Of a DNA stretch of 64,000 bases, positions 7,564 through 15,265 are shown in pieces (the first letter of the stretch is position 1; each line of letters opens with the position of its first letter). The stretch spans positions 1 to 64,000 of the forward strand of contig CAMCXF010000008.1 in assembly GCA_945883235.1 (NCBI GenBank). Reading direction: 5' to 3'. A program made the position numbers and the translations under genes. Source of the stretch: Phenylobacterium deserti. Its GTDB lineage: Bacteria > Pseudomonadota > Alphaproteobacteria > Caulobacterales > Caulobacteraceae. Below the pieces are notes generated by a model. The model made no database searches, was not told where the DNA came from, and worked only from the letters and a program-made list of their open reading frames with translations.

Positions 7564-9275
7564 TCGACCTAACCCCCATCAAGGATTTTGAGCCGTCCAT
7601 TTATGATCCGCAGGCCACCGCCGAAGCGGCAAGACGATTCTGGGAAGCCGCAGAGCCGATCACCGGGACGCTCGGCGAGCGCTACCTCCGTGCCCGCGCA
7701 ATAACGGCCGCCTTGCCAGAAACCCTGCGCTTCACGCAGCAACATTGGTACGCCTCCGGTATCAATCTCCCGGCGATTATCGCCCGCGTCGAGGGCTCGC
7801 CCGGATTCGCCATCCACCGCACCTTTCTCGACCCAACGACAGCGGGAAAAGCAAAAGTCGACGCGCCCAAAAAGATGCTGGGGCCTGCCAATGGCGGCGC
7901 GGTCAGGCTCCGCCAAGGCGCGGGTCCGCTTGTTGTTTGCGAGGGGCTGGAAACCGCTCTGTCGATTCCTTCCTTGCTGCCTGGTGACCCGACAATCTGG
8001 GCGGCGTTATCTTCTTCGGGGCTGACGTCGCTACGCCTGCCGGAGATCCCCGCTGATTTGCTGGTCATTGCCGACGGCGATTCAGCGGGACGCGGTGCCG
8101 CTCAGGCGCTCGCGACGCGCGCGCTGGGGCTTGGCTGGAAGGTCAGCATCATCGATTGCGGCGACAAGCTCGATGCCAACGACCTGCTGCAAAAGGGAGC
8201 CGCTCTGCCGCAGGCTGAGCGCGTTGGGTGGGCAGAGCCGGCAGAGTCGTTCATCACCGAAGCTTTCCCGACACCGAATAGCATGGACCCTAGCCCCTTG
8301 CGCGGCTCCAAAGGGGCTCCGATGCCCACTGAGATCACCGCCCGCGAGCTTCAGACCCGTGTCTTTCCGCCAATCGCCTGGGTCGTCCCTGACCTAATCC
8401 CGGACGGGCTATCGATGGTCGCTGGCAAGCCCAAAATAGGGAAGTCTTGGTTGGCTCTCGACGTCGCGGTGGCAGTGGCACGTGGCAGCTTTGTGCTGGA
8501 CAAGAAGTGCATCGATGGCGGCGTGCTCTATGCCGCGCTCGAGGACAACGGCCGTCGGCTTCAGGCGCGTATGCGGCGGGTGTGCCCGATCGCCGATTGG
8601 CCCTGCGGCCTGACGTTCTGGACCGAAATGGAGAAGCTTGAAGAGGGCGGCCTCGACCAGCTTCAACAATGGATCAGCACCGCTGAGAAACCCCGGCTCA
8701 TCATCATCGATGTCTTCACCAAGGTGCGGCGGCAACGGGGCGACCGTGAAGGAATTTATGATGCCGACTATCAGGCCGTGGCCCCGCTCAAGCAGCTCGC
8801 GGATGAAACTGGCGTCGCGATCGTTGTCGTCCACCATTTGCGCAAGATGGCGGCCGATAACGATCCGTTTGATGCAGTGAGCGGCTCCACCGGCCTGACA
8901 GGCGCAATGGACAGCATTCTGATCCTAGATCGCGGATCGGGGGGCACGACCCTCTACGCCCGCGGCCGTGACCTCGAAGAGCAGGACTTGGCGGTTCGAT
9001 TCGACAAAACGAGCTGCCGATGGTCGCTTCTCGGGGATGCCAGTGAAGTTCGTATGTCGGACGAGCGCCGGGCCATCCTGGGGGCTCTACGTGGCGAAGA
9101 TGAGCCTCTGTCGCCACTGGAGATCGCTGCCCTTACTGGCCAGCCTTCGGGAAACATCCGCCGCCTACTTCTCTCGATGGCCAAGGACGGCGAGGTCACC
9201 AAGATAAAGCGCGGCAAATACGTCGCTCAAGACGCCGGTAACATCGGTAACAAGGTAACGAGCGATGAGGACTGA
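7554..9275 (+). CDS. Toprim primase–RecA-fold helicase (satellite replication protein)
   Basis: From the GTG at 7554 (overlapping the upstream stop) the product is 573 residues. The N-terminal half is Toprim-like: LVVCEGLETALS and LLVIADGDSAGRGAA provide the acidic metal-binding motifs. The C-terminal half is an AAA_25/RepA-type helicase with Walker A in MVAGKPKIGKSWLALDVA, Walker B in RLIIIDVF and a VVVHHLRK motif. A small winged-helix-like tail follows. This architecture occurs in replication proteins of prophages and satellites. Just after the coding end lies a set of GGTAAC repeats that could be its origin. Confidence 0.85.
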   Translation: MRIVDLTPIKDFEPSIYDPQATAEAARRFWEAAEPITGTLGERYLRARAITAALPETLRFTQQHWYASGINLPAIIARVEGSPGFAIHRTFLDPTTAGKAKVDAPKKMLGPANGGAVRLRQGAGPLVVCEGLETALSIPSLLPGDPTIWAALSSSGLTSLRLPEIPADLLVIADGDSAGRGAAQALATRALGLGWKVSIIDCGDKLDANDLLQKGAALPQAERVGWAEPAESFITEAFPTPNSMDPSPLRGSKGAPMPTEITARELQTRVFPPIAWVVPDLIPDGLSMVAGKPKIGKSWLALDVAVAVARGSFVLDKKCIDGGVLYAALEDNGRRLQARMRRVCPIADWPCGLTFWTEMEKLEEGGLDQLQQWISTAEKPRLIIIDVFTKVRRQRGDREGIYDADYQAVAPLKQLADETGVAIVVVHHLRKMAADNDPFDAVSGSTGLTGAMDSILILDRGSGGTTLYARGRDLEEQDLAVRFDKTSCRWSLLGDASEVRMSDERRAILGALRGEDEPLSPLEIAALTGQPSGNIRRLLLSMAKDGEVTKIKRGKYVAQDAGNIGNKVTSDED

Positions 9276-9309
9276 AGACCAGTTCGTTACTTAGTTACCG
9301 ATGTTACCG
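9236..9309. repeat. GGTAAC inverted-repeat cluster at the primase 3' end
   Basis: The left arm (9236-9260) reads CGGTAACATCGGTAAC, then AAGGTAACG. The right arm (9285-9309) is its near-perfect reverse complement, with two mismatches and a 24-base spacer that contains the primase stop codon. Each arm has three GGTAAC/GTTACC-type units. It could be an origin with iterons, a terminator-like hairpin, or both. There is no T-tract. Confidence 0.65.
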
Positions 9310-9385
9310 GGGGTCTCTTATATCCCATCACTGAAGGGCGGCACGGTGTGTCCGACTGATCCGCCCAGTAAGCAGGAGAAGCTAA

Positions 9386-9727
9386 ATGCCTGATGCTCGA
9401 AGCGATAAGGGCCGCTTCCGCCCCGGTCAGAGTGGGAATCCTTTGGGACGCCCAAGAATCGTGCTCGCTGTCCGCGACCTGGCGAGGGCTCACACCGAAG
9501 CTGCTATCGATACCCTCGCCGAAATTATGCAGGATCAGGAGGCGCCTGCAGCTGCACGCATTTCAGCGGCCGCCGAAATTTTGAGCCGGGGTCACGGCCG
9601 GCCCGTTGATCAACGTGTGCTGTTGGCCATGTCGGCCCAGATTGACAGGCCGATGAACGCGAGAGACCTGAGTACCCGGGATATCATCGATCTGATCGTC
9701 GAGAGATCGCCTGGGCTTTTGGAGTAG
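9386..9727 (+). CDS. DUF5681 domain protein
   Basis: The 113-residue protein carries the DUF5681 signature near its N-terminus (KGRFRPGQSGNPLGRP), followed by a helical domain (AAARISAAAEILSRGHGRP). DUF5681 proteins are common next to terminase genes in phages and prophages of alphaproteobacteria; their function is not established. With the terminase-like and primase genes it supports a phage-derived origin of this end of the island. Confidence 0.82.
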   Translation: MPDARSDKGRFRPGQSGNPLGRPRIVLAVRDLARAHTEAAIDTLAEIMQDQEAPAAARISAAAEILSRGHGRPVDQRVLLAMSAQIDRPMNARDLSTRDIIDLIVERSPGLLE

Positions 9728-9791
9728 GGTAGGGCTGAGGTTCTAAATCGTTAGCATCGCATTTGATGGGATCATCAGAAGGAGCTCAGCC

Positions 9792-10112
9792 GTGATCGAC
9801 GACGAAAAAACAGCGGTGATGTTGGGTCTAGTAGGAGCGCCAGGATCGGCCCTTCGAACTGTTGAACTTTTTGCGCTTCCCATTGAGCGTTTAGGCCATC
9901 ACGGCCAACGCGGCATTGAAAGAATTCTAGGCGATATCCGCTGCCACATTGATCTGCTTACAGGCGGTTGCGGCACGGCCGCCCCAATGGAAGAAGGTCC
10001 TTACTTAGAAGGGCTTCGCCTTGCAGCCGAGCTAGGCGAGACCGCTGACGACGTATCTTCATTCCTAAAGCGTATTCGGATTGCATTGGGGCCTGTTGGG
10101 GCTGGCCATTAG
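9792..10112 (+). CDS. Hypothetical protein
   Basis: The 106-residue product starts at GTG (IDDEKTAVMLGLVG), preceded at a short distance by AGGAGCT, a good ribosome binding site. It is mostly helical, soluble and mildly acidic. No family recognised. Likely small cargo of the satellite-like half of the island. Confidence 0.55.
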   Translation: MIDDEKTAVMLGLVGAPGSALRTVELFALPIERLGHHGQRGIERILGDIRCHIDLLTGGCGTAAPMEEGPYLEGLRLAAELGETADDVSSFLKRIRIALGPVGAGH

Positions 10113-10240
10113 ACTTAACCACTAGGTGCTCGTATCGATGCGGTGGCTGGTGGATGAATTGAATATTTCTCCGCCAAGAATAGATCCAAAGTCTATCGGG
10201 CGGCACACAAGCCATACGACGCAGAATTTTTGGCCGGAAA

Positions 10241-11032
10241 ATGACGACGCAAATCCCAGAGAAGATCATTTATAAAGGTCGGAAGCACTCCATGCGTGCC
10301 GAGCCGCTCGCAACTTACTTGGAGCTGGGTGGGGCGTGGCCGGAACATCCCAAAGCATTTCAAGATATGATTAGCGCATGCTGGCGCGGCTACGAAGGGA
10401 CCTGGAAGGTAATCAATAGCCGCCTCTATTTGGTTAAGCTGGACGAGCTGAGTGGGTTGGACCTCCAGGCTTTTTTCCCCGGTTATCCAGACCGTGTCTT
10501 TGCGCACTGGTGTACAGGTACCGCGAGCTTCAGCGCAGGCAAGCTGCTGAAATATGGCGAATATGAGAGCGTCTACGAGCGCGATATTTTCATTCACTTC
10601 GTGAGAGGCGTTGCCGTCGAGACCACTGTGCGGGTGAACGGCGAGGCCGACGAGCGCGCGCCAGGCGGATACCGCTTGAACACGGATGCTAATCTAACCG
10701 ACCCGCGCCGGAAGGCGGCTGAGTTGGAGGCTGACGACGCAAAGCCGTTCGTCTTGATTAGCCGACGGGATTTGGAAGAGGTTGAAATTGAGGAAACGGT
10801 GTACGACCCTCTCGGGGCTGCGCCAGAAGCGCCCTTCGGCCATCTCAACGCCGTTTGGCGACGTTTCAAGGCAGAGCTTCCGGCCAGATCAGAATTGTGG
10901 AGTTACTCCGCAAGCTGGGAGGGTCGGAAGTATGGTTGGGGCTCTGAGATGCGCCGAGAGGGGTACGTTGCCGTCGAAGATGGGCGGCTCGGACCATTTT
11001 TCGGATCTGTAAAAAGGATTGAAAATCGGTAA
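10241..11032 (+). CDS. Unknown two-domain protein (fused form of the 18629/19120 pair)
   Basis: The 263-residue protein has an N-terminal domain (about 1-150) with ACWRGYEGTWKVINSRLYLV, then FFPGYPDRVFAHW, and a C-terminal domain (about 187-263) with YDPLGAAPEAPFGHLN. Both domains have clear counterparts 8 kb downstream, where they are separate genes: 18629-19117 matches the N-terminal part (WRGYIGSWEITNERLYLVG, FPDRVFAHW) and the end of 19120-19614 matches the C-terminal part (EDPLGAVPALPFGHLN). No signal peptide or membrane helix is present here. Function unknown. Confidence 0.75.
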   Translation: MTTQIPEKIIYKGRKHSMRAEPLATYLELGGAWPEHPKAFQDMISACWRGYEGTWKVINSRLYLVKLDELSGLDLQAFFPGYPDRVFAHWCTGTASFSAGKLLKYGEYESVYERDIFIHFVRGVAVETTVRVNGEADERAPGGYRLNTDANLTDPRRKAAELEADDAKPFVLISRRDLEEVEIEETVYDPLGAAPEAPFGHLNAVWRRFKAELPARSELWSYSASWEGRKYGWGSEMRREGYVAVEDGRLGPFFGSVKRIENR

Positions 11033-11186
11033 CGCGTTGTCCAGTGAGACCTCTGTAAGTTGCTAACAATTGTGTGGGCAAGGTTCATTTCCAAACCGCG
11101 GAATTTAAGTTAGGTCTCCCCTCCGACCCAGCCCTCAACCGGTGGCGATAATGCGGATCCGGCAGCCAACGCTTGCGAGGAGCGGA

Positions 11187-11534
11187 ATGAACGCCATTTC
11201 CGTTTACATCGTCGAAAGCTGGGCTGGCCGAAAGGGGTTCGCGCAACAGTTTCTCGTCAATGGGCTTACCGGTTACGCGATCTTGGTTGCTACGCCGTTG
11301 GTCGTCTTTGAAGAAGGCCGCTCAATCGGCCAGCTTATCCTAGCGGCTTACGTCCTTGTTTTCGTAGCTTGGTTCATATGGGTCATTGTGGGTAACTACA
11401 GGCGATGTTTCAGGCTCTTTAGGAGTGCGGATGCGCGAAAGCTCGAAAGGGCCCTGTCGGTTTGCGCCTGCGTCTTGCTATGCGTCTGCGCCTACGGGCT
11501 ATCGGTAGACATCACCCGATTGGTGGGCTTCTGA
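11187..11534 (+). CDS. Small three-helix membrane protein, unknown
   Basis: Starting at the ATG at 11187, which follows GAGGAGCGG, the product is 115 residues with three hydrophobic segments (LTGYAILVATPLVVF, LILAAYVLVFVAWFIWVIVG and LSVCACVLLCVCAYGLSV). No family recognised. It follows the fused unknown protein, and the parallel gene pair downstream (18629/19120) also brings a membrane-spanning part, so the two may function together; this is inference. Confidence 0.55.
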   Translation: MNAISVYIVESWAGRKGFAQQFLVNGLTGYAILVATPLVVFEEGRSIGQLILAAYVLVFVAWFIWVIVGNYRRCFRLFRSADARKLERALSVCACVLLCVCAYGLSVDITRLVGF

Positions 11535-11542
11535 GGAGCTAG

Positions 11543-12378
11543 GGTCCGGACCCAATAGCCGGATTTCGTTGGTGACCGACGCGTGATTCACTGCCTCCGA
11601 GCTGGAGGCGTGGGATGTCTGATTTCTTTTGGTTTTCGGATGCGCAGTGGGCGCGGATTGAACCGCTGCTGCCGACCGACGTGCGCGGCAAGCCACGGGT
11701 GGATGATCGACGCGTGCTCAGCGGGATCGTCCATGCTCTGCGCTGCGGCGGCCGCTGGGCCGACTGTGCGGACGTCTATGGCCCGAAGAAGACCCTCTAC
11801 AACCGCTTCGTGCGGTGGTCGGAACGCGGAATATGGGAGGACATCTTCAGCGCCCTGGCCGGCGCTGAGGAAGCGCCCGACCGGCTGTTCATAGACAGCA
11901 CCTGCATCAAGGTCCATCGCTGCGCCGGCGGTGGAAAAGGGGGGCCTTGGCTCATGGTCTCGGCCTCACCAAGGGGGGCCGGAACACCAAGCTCCACGCG
12001 GTCTGCGACGAGAAGGGCCGCCCTGTCGTCCTGCTCCTGACGCCGGGAAACGTCCACGATTGCAAGGTCGCTCAGCTCTGCATCGAGGCCATGCCCCCGT
12101 CCGCCGAGCTGGTCGCCGATAAGGGCTACGACAGCCAGGCCCTGCGCGAATGGCTGGCGCAACGCCGAACCCAGCCCGTCATCCCGCCGCGCAAGAACCG
12201 CAAGATCCAGTACGACTACGACACCGCCATCTACCGGCAGCGCAACGTCATCGAGCGCATGTTCTGCCGTCTCAAGGACTGGCGACGCATCGCCACCCGC
12301 TTCGACCGCAACCTAAAATCCTTCATGGGCGCCATCGCTCTGGCCGCCAGCGTCATCTGGTGGTTATGAGTCCGGACC
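11543..12378 (+). mobile_element. IS5-family (IS427-type) insertion sequence
   Basis: The 836-bp element is flanked by CTAG on both sides (11539-11542 and 12379-12382), fitting a 4-bp target duplication. Terminal inverted repeats start GGTCCGGAC. Because the flanks also match, the complementary ends read GAGCTAGGGTCCGGAC on each side, so the exact boundary is uncertain by a few bases. It encodes one transposase split over two frames. It lies upstream of the methyltransferase operon and may affect its expression. Confidence 0.88.
11615..12369 (+). CDS. IS5-family transposase, orfA/orfB by -1 frameshift
   Basis: OrfA (11615-12040) carries the N-terminal IS5 domain (FSDAQWARIEPLLP) and the first catalytic Asp (FIDSTCIKVHR). 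OrfB, in the -1 frame to 12369, carries the second Asp (ADKGYDS) and the catalytic Glu (NVIERMF). Protein similarity passes from one frame to the other at GGAAAAGGGGGG (about 11933-11944), a classic slippery run. The normal product is therefore a DDE transposase of about 250 residues made by programmed -1 frameshifting, not a broken gene. Confidence 0.88.
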
Positions 12379-12514
12379 CTAGCTCTCAACGACTCCTAAT
12401 ATATCCTATTGATCCTCCATCGTTTCGGGAGAAGACCACTCCCGGCTCAAAACGCTGGCCCGGTAGGAAACCGCGGCGCTAGGTCAATGGCGCTATCCGG
12501 AATAGCTTCGCCGC

Positions 12515-15265
12515 ATGAACCCCGTCGAGATCGAAGAAGCCGTATCCCAGCTGGCGCTTGCGCCGTTTAACTCCGCCGAGTTCGCGTATCAGTTCCTCGA
12601 GGCCTTCGGGAACAAGGGCACCACCCTACAGCGTCTGCGAGCAGCGGGCGGTACCAACCAGTCGGACATCCCCGGCGGGGTACTCCAGCGCAACAACATC
12701 CACATAGCTACCTGCGCGCCCGGGCGGGTGGACGAGACCCTGAGAGCCCTGCGGGACAGCCCCAAGACAGCCTCTGCCAAGTCCAAGTTCATCCTCGCCA
12801 CAGATGGCGAGGTGTTTCATGCAGAGGATCTCAGCGGGACCGACACGGTCGCCTGTGCCTATGGCGAGTTTCCCGATCACTTCGGCTTCTTCCTGCCGCT
12901 GGCTGGGATCAGTACGGTTGCGCAAATCCGGGAAAGTTCATTCGACATCCGGGCAACCGCCCGGCTCAACAAGCTCTACGTCGAACTGCTGAGGGACAAC
13001 CCGGACTGGGCGAACCGCCCTCACGACACGAACCACTTCATGGCGCGGCTGATCTTCTGCTTCTTCGCCGAGGACACCGACATCTTCCGTGGTGATAGCC
13101 TGTTCAGCAAGACGATCGAGCAGATGAGCGCTCGGGACTCGTCCGATACGCACCTGATCATGGCCGAGATCTTCCGGGCGATGGATACCAAGTACGCCGA
13201 TCGTGAGGCGGCGAAGGTGGCGCGCTATGCCCTGCCGTTCCCCTATGTGAACGGGCAGCTGTTTTCGGGCAGCGTGGACTGCCCAAGGTTCAGCAAGATC
13301 GCCCGATCCTACCTGCTGCATATCGGCAGCCTGAACTGGCGCAAGATCAATCCCGACATCTTCGGCTCCATGATCCAGGCCGTCGCGGATGACGAAGAGC
13401 GCGGCGCGCTTGGTATGCACTACACCTCGGTGCCGAACATCCTGAAGGTGCTGAACCCGCTATTCCTCGACGACCTGCGTGAGCAGCTTGAACAGGCGGG
13501 TGACAACGGGCGGGCGCTGCTGAACCTGCGCAAACGCATGTCGAAAATCCGGGTGTTCGATCCAGCCTGTGGCTCGGGCAACTTCCTGGTGATTGCCTAC
13601 AAGGAGATGCGGGCGATCGAGGCAGAGATCAACCGGCGGCGGGGTGAGGCAGACCAGCGCAGCGACATTCCGCTTACCAACTTCCGCGGCATTGAGCTGC
13701 GCGACTTCCCTGCTGAGATAGCCCGGCTGGCGCTAATCATCGCGGAATACCAGTGCGACGTGACCTATCGTGGGCAGCAGGACGCTTTGGCCGAGTTTCT
13801 CCCCCTCAACAGCCAGAACTGGATCACGTGCGGCAACGCCCTGCAGCTGGATTGGCTGAGCATCTGCCCGCCGACGGGAACAGTGGTGAAGATGCAGGCG
13901 GATGACCTGTTCGGGACGCCGCTGGATCAGGCGGAGATCGACTTCCAGAATGTCGGAGGCGAGACGTATATTTGCGGAAATCCACCATATAAGGGGGCCC
14001 GTGAACAAAGTGATGATCAAAAGAGTGACCTGAAATCTGTATTCGGGTCAGGAGACGACGGCTGGAAATCCCTAGACTACGTATGCGCGTGGCTGATGAA
14101 GGCGTCAGAATACGGAACGAAATGTCCCATGGCTGCGGCCTTTGTCGCAACGAACTCGATTTGTCAGGGGCAGCATGTTCCAATCCTGTGGCCGCGAATA
14201 TTGTCTACTGGTCAGGAAATCGCCTTTGCACACACCAGCTTCAAGTGGGCGAATCTGGCGTCGCATAACGCGGGAGTCACGGTTGTTGTCGTTGGCCTGT
14301 CGGCTGCTCGTACCGCCAGAAAGACGATCTACGAGGAGGAGGATTCCGGATCCGTTCGAGCGTACGCAGCTCTCAACATTAGCCCATATCTAACGCCCGG
14401 CGAAAATATCATTGTCGGCAAGATGAGCCGGTCAGCTTCCGGCCTACCTGAAATGGGTGCAGGAAATTACCCGGGAGATGGAAATCTTCTCACGTTGAGC
14501 CGTGAAGAACGGGATGAGCTTTTTCAGAGACGACCAGACCTAATTCACCTTGTTAGGCCAGTTGTTGGTGCTCAAGAGTTCATCAAAGGTCTCACTCGTT
14601 ATTGCATTTGGATCGACGACGAATATCTCACGGTCGCGATGTCAGATGGATTTATCTCGGATAGGATAAATGCGGTAAAAGAATTAAGGCGGGCAAGTCG
14701 AGATCCAAGTCTAAATCGGCTTGCTGATAGGTCGCATCAATATCGCGATCGACGAAAATCATCACATCATTCAATACTTGTGCCAACCGTTTCGTCTGCA
14801 GCACGAAAATATATCCCGGCGGATTTTAAAGATTCGTCGTTTCTTACCACAAACCAAGCGTTGGCGTTATTTGATGCGCCCTCGTGGTGCTTCGCAATTA
14901 TATCTTCCAAGCTTCATCTGGCGTGGGCGCTGATGGTCTGCGGCAAGCTCAAAACAGATCTTCGCTACTCCAACACTCTCGGCTGGAACACATTCCCAGT
15001 CCCAACGCTGACCGAGCAGAACAAGGCTGACCTCACCCGTTGCGCTGAGGATATTCTCCTCACCCGAGAGGCCCATTTTCCGGCGACGATCGCCGATCTC
15101 TATGACCCAGACGCCATGCCCGCCGATCTGCGTGAGGCCCATGAGCGAAATGACGAGACACTGGAGCGCATCTACATCGGCCGCCGCTTCCGCAACGACA
15201 CCGAACGGCTAGAAAAGCTGTTCGAGCTCTACACAAAGATGACGACCAAGGGAAAAGCGGCATGA
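12515..15265 (+). CDS. MmeI/type IIG-like adenine-N6 DNA methyltransferase
   Basis: The 916-residue protein has class I MTase motif I in RVFDPACGSGNF (about residue 350) and motif IV in YICGNPPYKG (about residue 489), the NPPY marking an adenine-N6 enzyme. The part before motif I (HFMARLIFCFFAEDT, GALGMHYTSVPNILK) matches the helical spacer of MmeI-type enzymes. The C-terminal ~400 residues are a likely target-recognition region. The N-terminal PD-(D/E)xK nuclease expected in MmeI is not recognisable; cleavage may have moved to the GIY-YIG protein two genes down. It overlaps the next gene by ATGA. Confidence 0.85.
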   Translation: MNPVEIEEAVSQLALAPFNSAEFAYQFLEAFGNKGTTLQRLRAAGGTNQSDIPGGVLQRNNIHIATCAPGRVDETLRALRDSPKTASAKSKFILATDGEVFHAEDLSGTDTVACAYGEFPDHFGFFLPLAGISTVAQIRESSFDIRATARLNKLYVELLRDNPDWANRPHDTNHFMARLIFCFFAEDTDIFRGDSLFSKTIEQMSARDSSDTHLIMAEIFRAMDTKYADREAAKVARYALPFPYVNGQLFSGSVDCPRFSKIARSYLLHIGSLNWRKINPDIFGSMIQAVADDEERGALGMHYTSVPNILKVLNPLFLDDLREQLEQAGDNGRALLNLRKRMSKIRVFDPACGSGNFLVIAYKEMRAIEAEINRRRGEADQRSDIPLTNFRGIELRDFPAEIARLALIIAEYQCDVTYRGQQDALAEFLPLNSQNWITCGNALQLDWLSICPPTGTVVKMQADDLFGTPLDQAEIDFQNVGGETYICGNPPYKGAREQSDDQKSDLKSVFGSGDDGWKSLDYVCAWLMKASEYGTKCPMAAAFVATNSICQGQHVPILWPRILSTGQEIAFAHTSFKWANLASHNAGVTVVVVGLSAARTARKTIYEEEDSGSVRAYAALNISPYLTPGENIIVGKMSRSASGLPEMGAGNYPGDGNLLTLSREERDELFQRRPDLIHLVRPVVGAQEFIKGLTRYCIWIDDEYLTVAMSDGFISDRINAVKELRRASRDPSLNRLADRSHQYRDRRKSSHHSILVPTVSSAARKYIPADFKDSSFLTTNQALALFDAPSWCFAIISSKLHLAWALMVCGKLKTDLRYSNTLGWNTFPVPTLTEQNKADLTRCAEDILLTREAHFPATIADLYDPDAMPADLREAHERNDETLERIYIGRRFRNDTERLEKLFELYTKMTTKGKAA

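Noticed and set aside
11615-12040. IS transposase as a broken gene
   Set aside because: The frame change coincides with a slippery A4G6 run and IS427-type elements normally use a frameshift, so it is likely functional.
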